Below are positions 35,619 to 43,998 of a stretch of 64,000 bases of DNA, in pieces. This DNA comes from SVTX01 sp045602385 (GTDB taxonomy: Bacteria > Bacillota > Clostridia > Oscillospirales > CAG-272). The notes under the pieces were generated by a model. It was given only the letters and a program-made list of their open reading frames with translations. It was not told where the DNA came from and did not search any database. Location of the stretch: NCBI GenBank assembly GCA_045602385.1, contig JAZSBL010000040.1, positions 12,861 to 76,860 on the forward strand, read 5' to 3'. Position 1 is the first letter of the stretch; each line of letters opens with the position of its first letter. Made by a program: the position numbers and the translations under genes.

Positions 35619-36647
35619 TTAAATTGTACATATAAGCCTCTCAAGAACGGCATAGCCGTCACGGGAGAGCTTTATCTCACGGTCGGCGGCTGCGCAGCGT
35701 GAGAGCATGAGCTTGCACATATCCTCGTCGGGCAGTGTGCGAAGAAGTCGTGAGATAACGTATTCGTTAAGTCCGGTCGATCCGGCCATTTCTCTCGGTG
35801 TAAGGCCCTCGGAGCGCATCACCGAAAGAGTCATCATATCGCACACAGTAGAGCTTATCGAGCCGCTTATAACAACAGGCTCCATTCTCCGTCCTTTCAT
35901 GTCACGGAGGATCTCAAGCGCCTCGTCGCGCCTGCGCGCGCCGATGGCATTCGTGAATGCATATGCATCGTAGTCAGCAACAGAGGTCGCAACCCTCATC
36001 ACGTCCTCGCGTGTCAGGGTGTCCCTTCCGCAAGAGAGGGCGTAGAATGCCAGCTTGTCGGTCTCGCTTGCAAGATTGAACATATCTCTGCCGCATCGTT
36101 CTATTATAAACGCGCAAACGTCTGCCGATGCGCGCACACCGTTGTGCTCAAGATGCTTTGCAACCCAGGAGCTAAGGCGTGCGGGAGAGTTTTTCTCAAA
36201 CTGAACGGGAATAAGATACTCGGAGAGCTTTTTTAGGACCGCGGAGGGCTTTTTGGGCGACCTGCCCGCATCAAAGCGATCCGCGCTTGCAGTGATTATA
36301 AGGGTGTTGTAATCATATTCGGGCAAAAGCTCAAGCGCCTTACACAGCGCATCGACCTCGTTCTGCCTCATAGCTGTAAAATCAAGGCCTGAGAGAATGA
36401 CAAGCTTTCTGTCCTCCATCATTGGGGCAGGCATCAGAGCGTCTATCAAGGCATCGGGAGAGTATGAAAAGGAGTCTAACCTTATCTCATTGAAGAAAGC
36501 AAACGTGGGATCGGGAGAGATTGCAGAAATTGCCGTATCAAGGGCAAATTTTTTCATATAGTCCTCGTCACCGTAAAAAAAGTAACCTAAGGCGGGCTCT
36601 GTTTTTATCTGCTTTCGAAAATCCGCTTCCTTTATAACAGCGTACAT
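35619..36647 (-). CDS. holA: DNA polymerase III, delta subunit
   Basis: The 342-residue clamp-loader subunit has an early YFFYGDEDYMKKFALDTAI, MEDRKLVILSGLDF and an AAA+-like core followed by the helical collar domain (MFNLASETDKLAFYA, SVADYDAYAFTNAIG). The start is ATG 36647, fixed by AAAGGAG; the frame is open 11 codons further. The gene is monocistronic and divergent from the MATE transporter. Confidence 0.95.
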   Translation of the reverse strand: MYAVIKEADFRKQIKTEPALGYFFYGDEDYMKKFALDTAISAISPDPTFAFFNEIRLDSFSYSPDALIDALMPAPMMEDRKLVILSGLDFTAMRQNEVDALCKALELLPEYDYNTLIITASADRFDAGRSPKKPSAVLKKLSEYLIPVQFEKNSPARLSSWVAKHLEHNGVRASADVCAFIIERCGRDMFNLASETDKLAFYALSCGRDTLTREDVMRVATSVADYDAYAFTNAIGARRRDEALEILRDMKGRRMEPVVISGSISSTVCDMMTLSVMRSEGLTPREMAGSTGLNEYVISRLLRTLPDEDMCKLMLSRCAAADREIKLSRDGYAVLERLICTI

Positions 36648-36730
36648 ATCCTTCTCCTTTCCCGTGTCAATGTATAGCAATTATAACATTTTCTTGCCCT
36701 GCCGTCAAGCGGAAACTAAAAAATAACCAC

Positions 36731-36759
36731 TTGACAATAAGATAATAATATGTTATTAT
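36731..36759 (+). promoter_or_regulatory. Promoter of the MATE transporter
   Basis: TTGACA (36731-36736), 17 nt, TATTAT (36754-36759). Confidence 0.78.
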
Positions 36760-36817
36760 GTTACGGTTGCGCATTTTCGATAAAATGCGACGTTTTATTA
36801 ATCAGAAGGAATTTAAA

Positions 36818-38269
36818 ATGTCAGAAAACAACAGTACTGTCGCGCTCAATGAGCAACCGACAGAAAATAAAATGGGCACAATGCCCGTAAACAAGCTGCT
36901 CATTTCAATGTCCCTGCCCATGGTAATCTCTATGCTCGTGCAGGCTCTATACAACATCATAGACAGCTTGTACGTAGCAAGAATTTCTCCGGAGCAAAAT
37001 GAGCTTACCGCCATCTCGCTCGCGTTTGCGGCACAGAATTTCATAATTGCCGTCGCAACGGGAACGGGAGTCGGTATCAACGCGCTCCTCTCAAAATCAC
37101 TTGGTGAAAAGGACCATAAGACCGCAAATAGGATCGCGGCAAACGGCGTATTTCTTGCGCTCTGCAGCTATATCGTATTCCTGATACTCGGATTTACGTT
37201 TATGGATACGTATATGAGATGGATGACAGGCGTGGAGTCGGTTATCGGCTACGGAGTCGAATACCTTTCAATATGCTATATCTTCTCATTCGGTATATTC
37301 GGCGAGATAGTCATGGAAAGACTGATGATTTCCACGGGCAAGACTCACCTTGCGATGATAACTCAGGGCGTTGGCGCAATAATCAACATAGTGCTTGACC
37401 CAATCTTCATATTTAAGACTTTTGACCTTGGATTTATCCATATAAACGGCTTCGGCCTCGGAATCGCAGGCGCAGCCATCGCAACCGTAATAGGGCAAAT
37501 CGTCGCCTTCCTCGTGGCAATATTGCTCAACACATTTTTCAATAAGGACATCAAGCTCTCGTTAAAGGGCTTCAGACCAAGTGGAGCCATCATAGGCAGA
37601 ATATATACGATAGGTATACCGTCTATCGTAATGGCGTCCATAGGATCGGTCATGAACGTGCTTCTCAATGGCATTCTCAACGGATTCACCGAAGTCGTAG
37701 AGGGTACAAAGCAGACGATAGGTCAGATAGCACAGACCTCATTCGGCGTTTACTTCAAGATACAAAGCTTTATTTTCATGCCGATATTCGGACTCAATAA
37801 CGGAATAGTCCCGATAGTAGCGTATAACTACGGCGCGCAGAAGAAAAAGAGGATGATGGGAACGGTCAAGCTTGGCTGTATCTACGCGGTAGCGTATATG
37901 GCGCTTGGATTTGCGGTGTTCCAGACCTTCCCTAAGACACTGCTCTCACTCTTTAATATGACAGACCCCACGGTGCTAAGCATCGCGGTGCCTTGCCTCA
38001 GAATAATCTCCATCGCATTTGTCTTTGCGGGAGTATGCATTATACTCGGCTCGGTATTCCAAGCGCTTGGTAAGAGCCTTTACTCCATGTTTGTCTCGAT
38101 AGCGCGTCAGCTCGTGGTGCTTATCCCCGCAGCATATGTTCTCGCAAGCTTCGGTGACGCAGCGCTTGTCTGGTGGTCATTCCCGATAGCAGAGATCGCG
38201 TCGGTAATCGCCAGCATAGCCTTCTTTATAGTAATCTATAAAAAGATAATTTCCAAAATACCGGATTAA
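36818..38269 (+). CDS. MATE family multidrug/cation exporter
   Basis: The 483-residue product has twelve predicted membrane helices and the MATE duplicated halves. Conserved LISMSLPMVISMLVQALYNIIDSLYVARI starts helix 1, and FMPIFGLNNGIVPIVAYNYGAQ opens the second half. The start is ATG 36818 (AGAAGGAA upstream); the frame extends 20 codons earlier without a site. It sits where dnaA would be expected upstream of rpmH in other Firmicutes. Confidence 0.95.
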   Translation: MSENNSTVALNEQPTENKMGTMPVNKLLISMSLPMVISMLVQALYNIIDSLYVARISPEQNELTAISLAFAAQNFIIAVATGTGVGINALLSKSLGEKDHKTANRIAANGVFLALCSYIVFLILGFTFMDTYMRWMTGVESVIGYGVEYLSICYIFSFGIFGEIVMERLMISTGKTHLAMITQGVGAIINIVLDPIFIFKTFDLGFIHINGFGLGIAGAAIATVIGQIVAFLVAILLNTFFNKDIKLSLKGFRPSGAIIGRIYTIGIPSIVMASIGSVMNVLLNGILNGFTEVVEGTKQTIGQIAQTSFGVYFKIQSFIFMPIFGLNNGIVPIVAYNYGAQKKKRMMGTVKLGCIYAVAYMALGFAVFQTFPKTLLSLFNMTDPTVLSIAVPCLRIISIAFVFAGVCIILGSVFQALGKSLYSMFVSIARQLVVLIPAAYVLASFGDAALVWWSFPIAEIASVIASIAFFIVIYKKIISKIPD

Positions 38270-38326
38270 AAAACAGGCTACATTTATATATTAAATAAAA
38301 AATTGCAAAAAAATTTTCAAAAACAC

Positions 38327-38356
38327 TTGACAAAATCATACCTTGTATTGTATAAT
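38327..38356 (+). promoter_or_regulatory. Promoter of rpmH
   Basis: TTGACA (38327-38332), 18 nt, TATAAT (38351-38356) with TG immediately before the -10 element. Confidence 0.85.
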
Positions 38357-38375
38357 AAAGGACGTCATTGTGTAA

Positions 38376-38436
38376 AAGCGTAAATAGCACGTGCTATTTG
38401 GGGCGGAAAACAAGTCCGCTCAAGACTAAAACGCTT
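38376..38436 (+). ncRNA. Structured rpmH leader (candidate cis-acting RNA)
   Basis: AAGCGT (38376-38381) pairs with ACGCTT (38431-38436) and encloses two hairpins. One is the perfect 18 nt palindrome AAATAGCACGTGCTATTT (38382-38399). The other is GCGGA/TCCGC (about 38403-38419). Together they form a three-way junction in the roughly 100 nt leader. Autogenous control by a ribosomal protein is a reasonable guess; no known family was recognised. Confidence 0.5.
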
Positions 38437-38467
38437 CCGATCTACTACTTCAAGGAGGTGCAGATTA

Positions 38468-38602
38468 ATGCTCAGAACTTATCAACCTAAAAAGCGTCAG
38501 AGAAAAAAGGAGCATGGCTTCAGAAAGAGAATGAAGACCGCAGACGGCAGAGCTGTTCTCAAGAGACGTCGTGCAAAGGGCAGAAAGAGACTTACCCACT
38601 AA
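38468..38602 (+). CDS. rpmH: 50S ribosomal protein L34
   Basis: The 44-residue protein starts MLRTYQPKKRQRKKEHGFRK and ends RRRAKGRKRLTH, a standard L34. AAGGAGG lies 7 nt before the ATG. A long terminator separates it from rnpA. Confidence 0.98.
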   Translation: MLRTYQPKKRQRKKEHGFRKRMKTADGRAVLKRRRAKGRKRLTH

Positions 38603-38627
38603 TAAAGTTTCTCTAATATCATAAAAG

Positions 38628-38680
38628 CGCCGATGGCAGGGATCTATTCGAATTTTTCGTAGGCTGTCATCGGGTTTTTA
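38628..38680 (+). terminator. Terminator/attenuator after rpmH
   Basis: CCGATGGCA (about 38631-38639) pairs, with one G-U, with TGTCATCGG (about 38666-38674), followed by GTTTTTA. The loop is about 26 nt. Confidence 0.65.
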
Positions 38681-38861
38681 TGTCTATGGACAAATTTACA
38701 AAAAACTACATTTTTGTAAATTAAAGTATTTATATTTATTTTCGTTAAAAAGCCCACCCCGCGGGCATCTATATCGGAACAAAACGGGGAATAATGTGAA
38801 ATTAGGAACACGTTATCACACTTTACGGAAGCGCAAGACAAATTTTCAAGAGGTGACGCCC
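38681..38861 (+). other. Spacer between rpmH and rnpA
   Basis: AT-rich, with no gene. A longer rnpA frame opens at GTG 38796 but lacks a ribosome binding site. A short CCCACCCCGCGGGC patch lies at 38753-38766. Confidence 0.4.
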
Positions 38862-39248
38862 ATGAAATTTCCGGCAATCAAGGAACACCATCTTTATAAC
38901 AAGACATATCGCTCATCAAGGCGGTTTTTCGGCAAATACGTATGCATATATATATTAAAGGATACACATGCCCGTCTTTTGCAGAAGAGCCACCCGGAAA
39001 AGATAATCGTTAACCGCTTTGGAATATCGGTATCAAAGAAGATAGGCACGGCGGTAAAGAGAAATCGCGCAAAGAGAGTCATCAGGGCGGCATACGCTCC
39101 GCTTGAGGACAAGCTCAATAAGGGATTTCTTATTGTTGTCAGTGCAAAGCCCGAAATAAACGGGGTAAAGAGCACAGACGTTCAAAACGAAATGAGATAT
39201 GCCTTTAAAAGACTTGACATGATTGGCGGCGGGGCTCAAAGCACATGA
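38862..39248 (+). CDS. rnpA: Ribonuclease P protein component
   Basis: The 128-residue product starts at ATG 38862 (AGAGGTGA upstream). Its RNR signature is KKIGTAVKRNRAKRVIRAAY (about residues 67-86), the conserved RNA-binding motif. It assists the RNase P RNA in tRNA 5' maturation. It overlaps yidD by ATGA. Confidence 0.96.
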   Translation: MKFPAIKEHHLYNKTYRSSRRFFGKYVCIYILKDTHARLLQKSHPEKIIVNRFGISVSKKIGTAVKRNRAKRVIRAAYAPLEDKLNKGFLIVVSAKPEINGVKSTDVQNEMRYAFKRLDMIGGGAQST

Positions 39249-39592
39249 AGCACATATGTATTGCTTTGATCCGCTTTTACAGAAAATTTTTATCTCCCTT
39301 AAAATCGAAGCCCTGCTGTAGGTTTACACCTTCATGCTCAGCCTACGCCCTTGAGGCGTTTACGAAACGCGGCTTTTTCGTCGGAATGTACCTGACTGTA
39401 ACGAGAATCTTCCGTTGCAATCCGTTCTGTCCCGGCGGATACGATCCCGTACCGCTTACGGGACTCAAAAACAAAACGGGCAGGGAAGATAAGGCTTTTC
39501 AAAATGGCGGTGGAGACGGCGACAGATTTGTTTTTAAATACGATCTTGAGCTTGAAGCTCCCAAAAAGAAGTCCAAAAGAAAGAAAAAGTAA
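39245..39592 (+). CDS. yidD: Membrane protein insertion efficiency factor YidD
   Basis: The 115-residue product has the family signature FYRKFLSPLKSKPCCRFTPSCSAYALEAF-type region (about residues 11-39) and RCNPFCPGGYDPVP. It carries an extra basic C-terminal tail of about 40 residues ending KKKSKRKKK. Translation is coupled to rnpA by a 4 nt overlap. Confidence 0.95.
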   Translation: MKHICIALIRFYRKFLSPLKSKPCCRFTPSCSAYALEAFTKRGFFVGMYLTVTRIFRCNPFCPGGYDPVPLTGLKNKTGREDKAFQNGGGDGDRFVFKYDLELEAPKKKSKRKKK

Positions 39593-39612
39593 CGAGAGGA
39601 CTAAAATTAGTA

Positions 39613-40989
39613 ATGAACACGAAAACAATCAAAAAATTCTTGCCGAGAATTGCACTCGTTCTCGTAATTCTGGCTATGCTTGCAGTGGCCATGACAAGCT
39701 GCGCAAGCAACACGGTTGTACAGAACACAGACAGAACCGTTGAAGAGTGGCAACAAACAACAGTTAATCTCGAATCCAGTACGGGATTCCTTGATAAGCT
39801 TCTCTCCTACATCGGTATATTCCTCGGCTGGATAACACTAATAATGCCTGCAAACAGCTACATTCTCACGCTCTTCGTATTTGCGGTACTGCTTGAGATC
39901 GTAATGCTTCCTTTTGCAATCAAGCAGCAGAAGAACTCCATCAAGCAGGCAAGACTCCGTCCCAAGGAGATGGCTATCCGCAAAAGATACGCAGGAAGAA
40001 ACGACCAGGCGACCATGCAGAAGCTTAACATGGAGATCCAGGAGCTTTACCGTTCCGAAAACTTTAATCCTATGTCGGGCTGCTTCCAGCTGCTTTTGCA
40101 GTTCCCCATCATCATCGTGCTTTATTGGCTCGTTGTTGACCCGATACAGTACGTGTGCGGAGGATCCAGAGACCTTATCAGCGCTCTCTACGGATATATG
40201 AACGCTAATCCCGACGTATTCGGCGGTGTTAAGAGCACAAACGGATCTATTGAGATCTTCGGTAAGCTCAAGGACATTGTAGCGGATCAGGGTGTCGAAG
40301 TGCTCGAAGGACTGAAGACCTTCTGCGCAAACGGTGAAGACGTTTATAACAGGGTCGTAGAGATATCTCAAACCCCCGCCAACTTCTTCATAGGCGACGT
40401 AAACCTCGGTCTTACACCCACGTTTGATTTCTCAACAGTCAACGCATGGTTGCTCCTTGTACCTGTTTTGACCTTCCTTGCCTACTTTGGATCGATGAAG
40501 ATCAACAGAAAGCTTCAGTTCCAGCCCACACAGAACGTAGATGCGCGCCAGCAGGCATGCTCCAACAACATGATGGATATTACAATGCCCCTCATGAGCG
40601 TATGGATGACATTCCTTCTCCCCGCAGCAGTCGGTGTATACTGGATATTCAAGAGCATCATCGGTGTTGGAAAGCAGTTTATCATGAGCCGTGTTATGCC
40701 CCTTCCCAAGTTCACGGAAGAGGATTACAAGCTTGCGGAAAAAGAGCTTAACGGTAAGAATCCCCCCAAGAAGATAGTCAAGTCCGAGAAAGCGGGAACT
40801 GTTCGCTCGCTCCACCATATCGACGACGAGGACTACGACGAAAAGGGAAACTACTGCCCCAAGGTGGTAGAGACCGTAGCTGTTGAATCCCCTGCCGCGG
40901 AAAAGGTTGCGGACAACAAGATGACCCAAGGAGCCGCCCTCAAGGACGAGAGCGACAAGGGCTCCAAGAGGAAAAAGAAAAAAGACTAA
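39613..40989 (+). CDS. yidC: Membrane insertase YidC/SpoIIIJ
   Basis: The 458-residue product has a lipoprotein signal (lipobox AMTSC, Cys near residue 30), the Gram-positive form. Five hydrophobic segments follow, including ILTLFVFAVLLEIVMLPF, CFQLLLQFPIIIVLYWLVV and FLLPAAVGVYWIFKSIIGV. The hairpin region KQQKNSIKQARLRPKEMAIRKRY is intact. A longer extracytoplasmic insertion between helices 2 and 3 (about residues 180-265) and a charged cytoplasmic tail ending KRKKKKD are notable. It inserts proteins into the membrane, also during sporulation. Confidence 0.96.
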   Translation: MNTKTIKKFLPRIALVLVILAMLAVAMTSCASNTVVQNTDRTVEEWQQTTVNLESSTGFLDKLLSYIGIFLGWITLIMPANSYILTLFVFAVLLEIVMLPFAIKQQKNSIKQARLRPKEMAIRKRYAGRNDQATMQKLNMEIQELYRSENFNPMSGCFQLLLQFPIIIVLYWLVVDPIQYVCGGSRDLISALYGYMNANPDVFGGVKSTNGSIEIFGKLKDIVADQGVEVLEGLKTFCANGEDVYNRVVEISQTPANFFIGDVNLGLTPTFDFSTVNAWLLLVPVLTFLAYFGSMKINRKLQFQPTQNVDARQQACSNNMMDITMPLMSVWMTFLLPAAVGVYWIFKSIIGVGKQFIMSRVMPLPKFTEEDYKLAEKELNGKNPPKKIVKSEKAGTVRSLHHIDDEDYDEKGNYCPKVVETVAVESPAAEKVADNKMTQGAALKDESDKGSKRKKKKD

Positions 40990-41019
40990 GAGTGTAACAC
41001 ATCAATAGGAGAAACAATC

Positions 41020-41667
41020 GTGAATAATGAAATAATCGTAACAGGCAAGACCGTTGAGGATGCCGTTGCAGCCGCTGTTGCCGAGCTTGGCGCAGGCAGC
41101 GCCGCAGAGGTAGAATACACGGTCGTTGAGGAGCCCAAGAAGGGACTCTTCGGAATCGGCGCAGCTCCTGCCAAGATCAGCGCAAAGAGAATCTACAAGG
41201 GCGAGATCTTCGCACTTAACTTTATAAACCAGCTCGTTTCCGATATGGGACTTGACGTAACAGTTGAGCTTAAGGACGCAGAGGGATCAAAGGACGCAAA
41301 GCTTATCGACATTCAGGGCGAGGGCGCAGGCGTGCTTATCGGTCATCACGGCGATACGCTTGACAGCTTGCAGTATCTTGCAAACCTTGCGGCAAACAAG
41401 AGAGTGGACGGCATTAAGCCCCCTTACGTTAAGATTTCTGTCGACGCAGAAGGCTATCGCGCAAAGAGAGAGGCTACTCTCCGCCAGCTTGCAAGAAGAA
41501 TGGCTGACAGAGTCCTCAAGCAGAAAAAGAGCGTTATGCTTGAGCCCATGAACCCTTATGAGAGAAGGATAATTCACTCCGAGATCCAGAGTATCGAGGG
41601 TGTTTCCACAAACTCTATCGGAAGTGAAAATAACAGAAAGATAGTTATTTTCCTGGACGAAAATTAA
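41020..41667 (+). CDS. khpB: RNA-binding protein KhpB (Jag)
   Basis: The 215-residue product has the three expected domains: Jag-N (about residues 1-55, EEPKKGLFGIGAAPAKI), a KH domain (about 70-145, GAGVLIGHHGDTLDSLQYL) and R3H (about 150-212, EPMNPYERRIIHSEI). The start is GTG 41020 behind AGGAGA. It is the last gene of rnpA-yidD-yidC-jag and ends at a strong terminator. Confidence 0.96.
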   Translation: MNNEIIVTGKTVEDAVAAAVAELGAGSAAEVEYTVVEEPKKGLFGIGAAPAKISAKRIYKGEIFALNFINQLVSDMGLDVTVELKDAEGSKDAKLIDIQGEGAGVLIGHHGDTLDSLQYLANLAANKRVDGIKPPYVKISVDAEGYRAKREATLRQLARRMADRVLKQKKSVMLEPMNPYERRIIHSEIQSIEGVSTNSIGSENNRKIVIFLDEN

Positions 41668-41674
41668 TAAAGAC

Positions 41675-41705
41675 AGCGGCTGATAAAAATCAGCCGCTCT
41701 TTTTC
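41675..41705 (+). terminator. Terminator of the rnpA-yidD-yidC-jag operon
   Basis: A 10 bp stem AGCGGCTGAT (41675-41684) / ATCAGCCGCT (41689-41698), AAAA loop, then CTTTTTT-like tail. Confidence 0.9.
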
Positions 41706-41803
41706 GTTTGTTCATACTGTGGAAAAAAATTAGTGATATACTATTCATGTAATAACTAACATTTAATATTTTTCAGACCAAAAACAAAAAAGGATGAACA
41801 GGT

Positions 41804-43030
41804 ATGAAATCGGTACGCAATCTTTTTAAAATAGGCGTTGGTCCCTCCAGCTCGCACACGATGGGCCCCGCGTTTGCCGCCAGAGAATTCAGGGTGAGAT
41901 ACCCCCAGTGCGACGATGTGACCGTCACGCTTTTCGGCTCTCTTGCCAAGACGGGCGAGGGGCACGGCACCGACCGCGTTATCCGCGAGGAGCTTGCCGG
42001 TCTAAAAACAGAAATAATTTTCAACACGAGCGACGAGGTCAAGCTTGAGCATCCCAACACGCTGTTGCTTGAGGGCTACAAGTCGGGCGAGAAGATCGCG
42101 GAGATGACCGTGCTGTCGGTCGGCGGCGGCGAGATAGTTATCGTTGGCGACGAGATAGTCGACGAGGACGGCGACGGAATCCCTGACGACGAGGTATACA
42201 GTGAGAAGACCTTTGCCGAGATAGCGGCGGTCTGCAAGGCGAGAAACATTCGTCTTTCCGACTACGTTTTCGAGCATGAGGATGCCGACTTCAAGCACTT
42301 CCTTGGTGAGGTGTGGCACACGATGTCCAACTCGATACGAGAGGGACTTATTCACACGGGAATTTTGCCCGGCGGTCTTGAGCTTGAGCGAAAGGCGCAG
42401 AAGCTTTACAATCAGCGACACATTGACGAGAGCCCCCAGACAAGAGAAAACAGGCTTGTCTGCGCGTACGCGTTTGCGGTAAGCGAGCAGAACGCAGACT
42501 GCGGCAAGATAGTTACCGCGCCGACCTGCGGCTCCTGCGGTGTGCTTCCCGCGGTTCTTAAATATATGGAAGAGAAGAACTCCTTTACCGAGGACGACAT
42601 TTTCCGCGCGCTTGCGGTTGCGGGACTTATCGGCAACTTAGTTGCAACTAACGCGTCGGTCAGCGGCGCGGAATGCGGATGCCAGGCCGAGATAGGAACG
42701 GCTTGCTCTATGGCGGCGGCGGCTTTGGCGGAGCTTTTCTACATGGGAATTGACCAGATAGAATACTCGGCGGTGGTCGCGCTTGAGCATCACCTCGGTC
42801 TGACGTGCGGCCCTGTTTGCGGTCTTGTGCAGATCCCCTGCATTGAGAGAAACGCGGTTGCGGCGATGAGGGCGATAAACGCGCTCTCTCTTGCGAACTT
42901 CCTTTCGGACAGCCGCAAGATATCCTTTGACCTTGTTGTTGAGACGATGTATCAGACAGGCGTTGACCTCTCTCACATTTACAGAGAAACAAGTGAGGGC
43001 GGCCTTGCAAAGCTTTACAAGCACAACTGA
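41804..43030 (+). CDS. sdaA: L-serine ammonia-lyase (iron-sulfur dependent), single chain
   Basis: The 408-residue enzyme deaminates serine to pyruvate. The beta domain opens with GVGPSSSHTMGPAFAA and carries GHGTDR. The alpha domain has TAPTCGSCGVLPAVL, the Cys-containing cluster region GAECGCQAEIG and CGPVCGLVQIPCIERN, which together supply cluster ligands. The two domains are fused in one chain. Within the beta domain, about residues 118-128, is DEDGDGIPDDE, a calcium-loop-like insertion not typical of the family. Confidence 0.93.
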   Translation: MKSVRNLFKIGVGPSSSHTMGPAFAAREFRVRYPQCDDVTVTLFGSLAKTGEGHGTDRVIREELAGLKTEIIFNTSDEVKLEHPNTLLLEGYKSGEKIAEMTVLSVGGGEIVIVGDEIVDEDGDGIPDDEVYSEKTFAEIAAVCKARNIRLSDYVFEHEDADFKHFLGEVWHTMSNSIREGLIHTGILPGGLELERKAQKLYNQRHIDESPQTRENRLVCAYAFAVSEQNADCGKIVTAPTCGSCGVLPAVLKYMEEKNSFTEDDIFRALAVAGLIGNLVATNASVSGAECGCQAEIGTACSMAAAALAELFYMGIDQIEYSAVVALEHHLGLTCGPVCGLVQIPCIERNAVAAMRAINALSLANFLSDSRKISFDLVVETMYQTGVDLSHIYRETSEGGLAKLYKHN

Positions 43031-43042
43031 TCAATAAAAATT

Positions 43043-43072
43043 CCCCTTGCCGACTTGGCAAGGGGTTATTTT
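43043..43072 (+). terminator. Terminator of sdaA
   Basis: CCCCTTGCC (43043-43051) / GGCAAGGGG (43057-43065), loop GACTT, then TTATTTTT. Confidence 0.88.
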
Positions 43073-43114
43073 TGTCTGTTTCGGCTTTTTTGGGGGGTGC
43101 TTTTGCTTCGGATG

Positions 43115-43591
43115 TTATTTTTTAGGTCTTACCTCGAGGCCGTGGTTGCTTATTTTCCTGAGATTTGCGGTGATAGTGAGCAGGCAATCGTAAAAGATGG
43201 CTCGGTCCTCGTCGGAGATACCCGCGCCCGCCGCGCTTACAGCTTCAACTGCTTTTTCGCGCACGAAATCTGCCGCGGTCTTGCCCTTTTCGGTCAAAAC
43301 GAGCTTGGCGCGGTAAAAATTGTTCTTGTTTGTCTGTCGTATAACGAGACCGTTCTCCTCCATTTCGGCAAGGGTGCGGGAAATGCCCGCCTTGTCGCGG
43401 TCGGAGAGCTCGGCAAGCCTTGTGGCGGTGATACCCTCGGGAAATCTCGACATAATTGCGAGGTAGAGGGCATAAGAGCCGCGGTAGCCGTATTTTTCCA
43501 TTTCCTCACGCTCGATCTTCAAAATATATCTGTATATTCCGTTGATTGCGGAGGTGAAGCTTTCAAAGCGGTCGATCATTTCGTGCTGCAT
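43115..43591 (-). CDS. MarR-family transcriptional regulator
   Basis: The 158-residue product starts at ATG 43591, set by GGGAG (43598-43602). The winged helix is ITATRLAELSDRDKAGISRTLAEMEENGLVIRQ (about residues 55-87, given as position), followed by KLVLTEKGKTAA, the usual wing. Two identical half-site pairs in its promoter suggest autoregulation. It is convergent with sdaA. The ligand is unknown. Confidence 0.92.
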   Translation of the reverse strand: MQHEMIDRFESFTSAINGIYRYILKIEREEMEKYGYRGSYALYLAIMSRFPEGITATRLAELSDRDKAGISRTLAEMEENGLVIRQTNKNNFYRAKLVLTEKGKTAADFVREKAVEAVSAAGAGISDEDRAIFYDCLLTITANLRKISNHGLEVRPKK

Positions 43592-43625
43592 AAAATTCTC
43601 CCTTGTCGGTTGATTTTTCAAAGTT

Positions 43626-43639
43626 GTTGAGGTGTCAAC
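43626..43639. promoter_or_regulatory. Putative MarR operator 1
   Basis: GTTGA-GGTG-TCAAC, a perfect 5 bp dyad with a 4 nt spacer, between promoter and ribosome binding site. Confidence 0.65.
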
Positions 43640-43655
43640 GTTGGCGTTATGATAA

Positions 43656-43685
43656 ATAATAGCATAAATTCGTTGATTTGTCAAC
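43656..43685 (-). promoter_or_regulatory. marR promoter with overlapping operator 2
   Basis: On the minus strand, TTGACA (43679-43684), 17 nt, TATTAT (43656-43661). Operator 2, GTTGA-TTTG-TCAAC (43672-43685), covers the -35 element and matches operator 1 in both arms; centres are 46 bp apart. Confidence 0.75.
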
Positions 43686-43731
43686 GTTTTTTTGGTGATA
43701 GGTGCAGAATGCAGAATTAATAAACCTGTAG

Positions 43732-43752
43732 GGGCGGATTCCATATCCGCCC
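43732..43752. repeat. Small palindromic repeat (GGGCGGAT dyad)
   Basis: GGGCGGAT (43732-43739) / ATCCGCCC (43745-43752), preceded by GTAG. It has the form of REP-like 'GTAGGGGCG...' units; the same GTAGGGG lead also opens both arms of the larger repeat to the right. Confidence 0.6.
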
Positions 43753-43768
43753 GTCTTTCAAATTTTGA

Positions 43769-43957
43769 TTTATCGGGGACTTTACGGCTGTAAATTTTCG
43801 TCAAATTTCGCTTTGCGCCGTAGGGGCCGGCGTCCTCGGCGGGCCGTCTACGTGGAATTTAATAAAGCCTTATGGCTACGGGTCGCCGAGGACGTCGACC
43901 CCTACGGCGCAAGGCGCACGCGAATGATAATTTATAGCCGTGAAGCCCCCCGATAAA
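43769..43957. repeat. MITE-like imperfect inverted repeat of 189 bp
   Basis: The left arm (43769 to about 43852) and right arm (about 43876-43957) are reverse complements with scattered mismatches. Matching blocks are TTTATCGGGG at the ends, ACGGCTGTAAATT against ACGGCTATAAATT, and a long core TTGCGCCGTAGGGG...CGTCCTCGGCG. About 25 bp of unpaired sequence lies in the centre. No gene is inside. Confidence 0.7.
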
Positions 43958-43998
43958 TTGCAATTTATTGGGCAAGGAGAGAATATCTGCTTTTGTCC

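Noticed and set aside
38270..38467. Chromosomal origin (oriC) upstream of rpmH
   Set aside because: No DnaA-box cluster was seen and dnaA is not adjacent; the region holds the rpmH promoter and leader.
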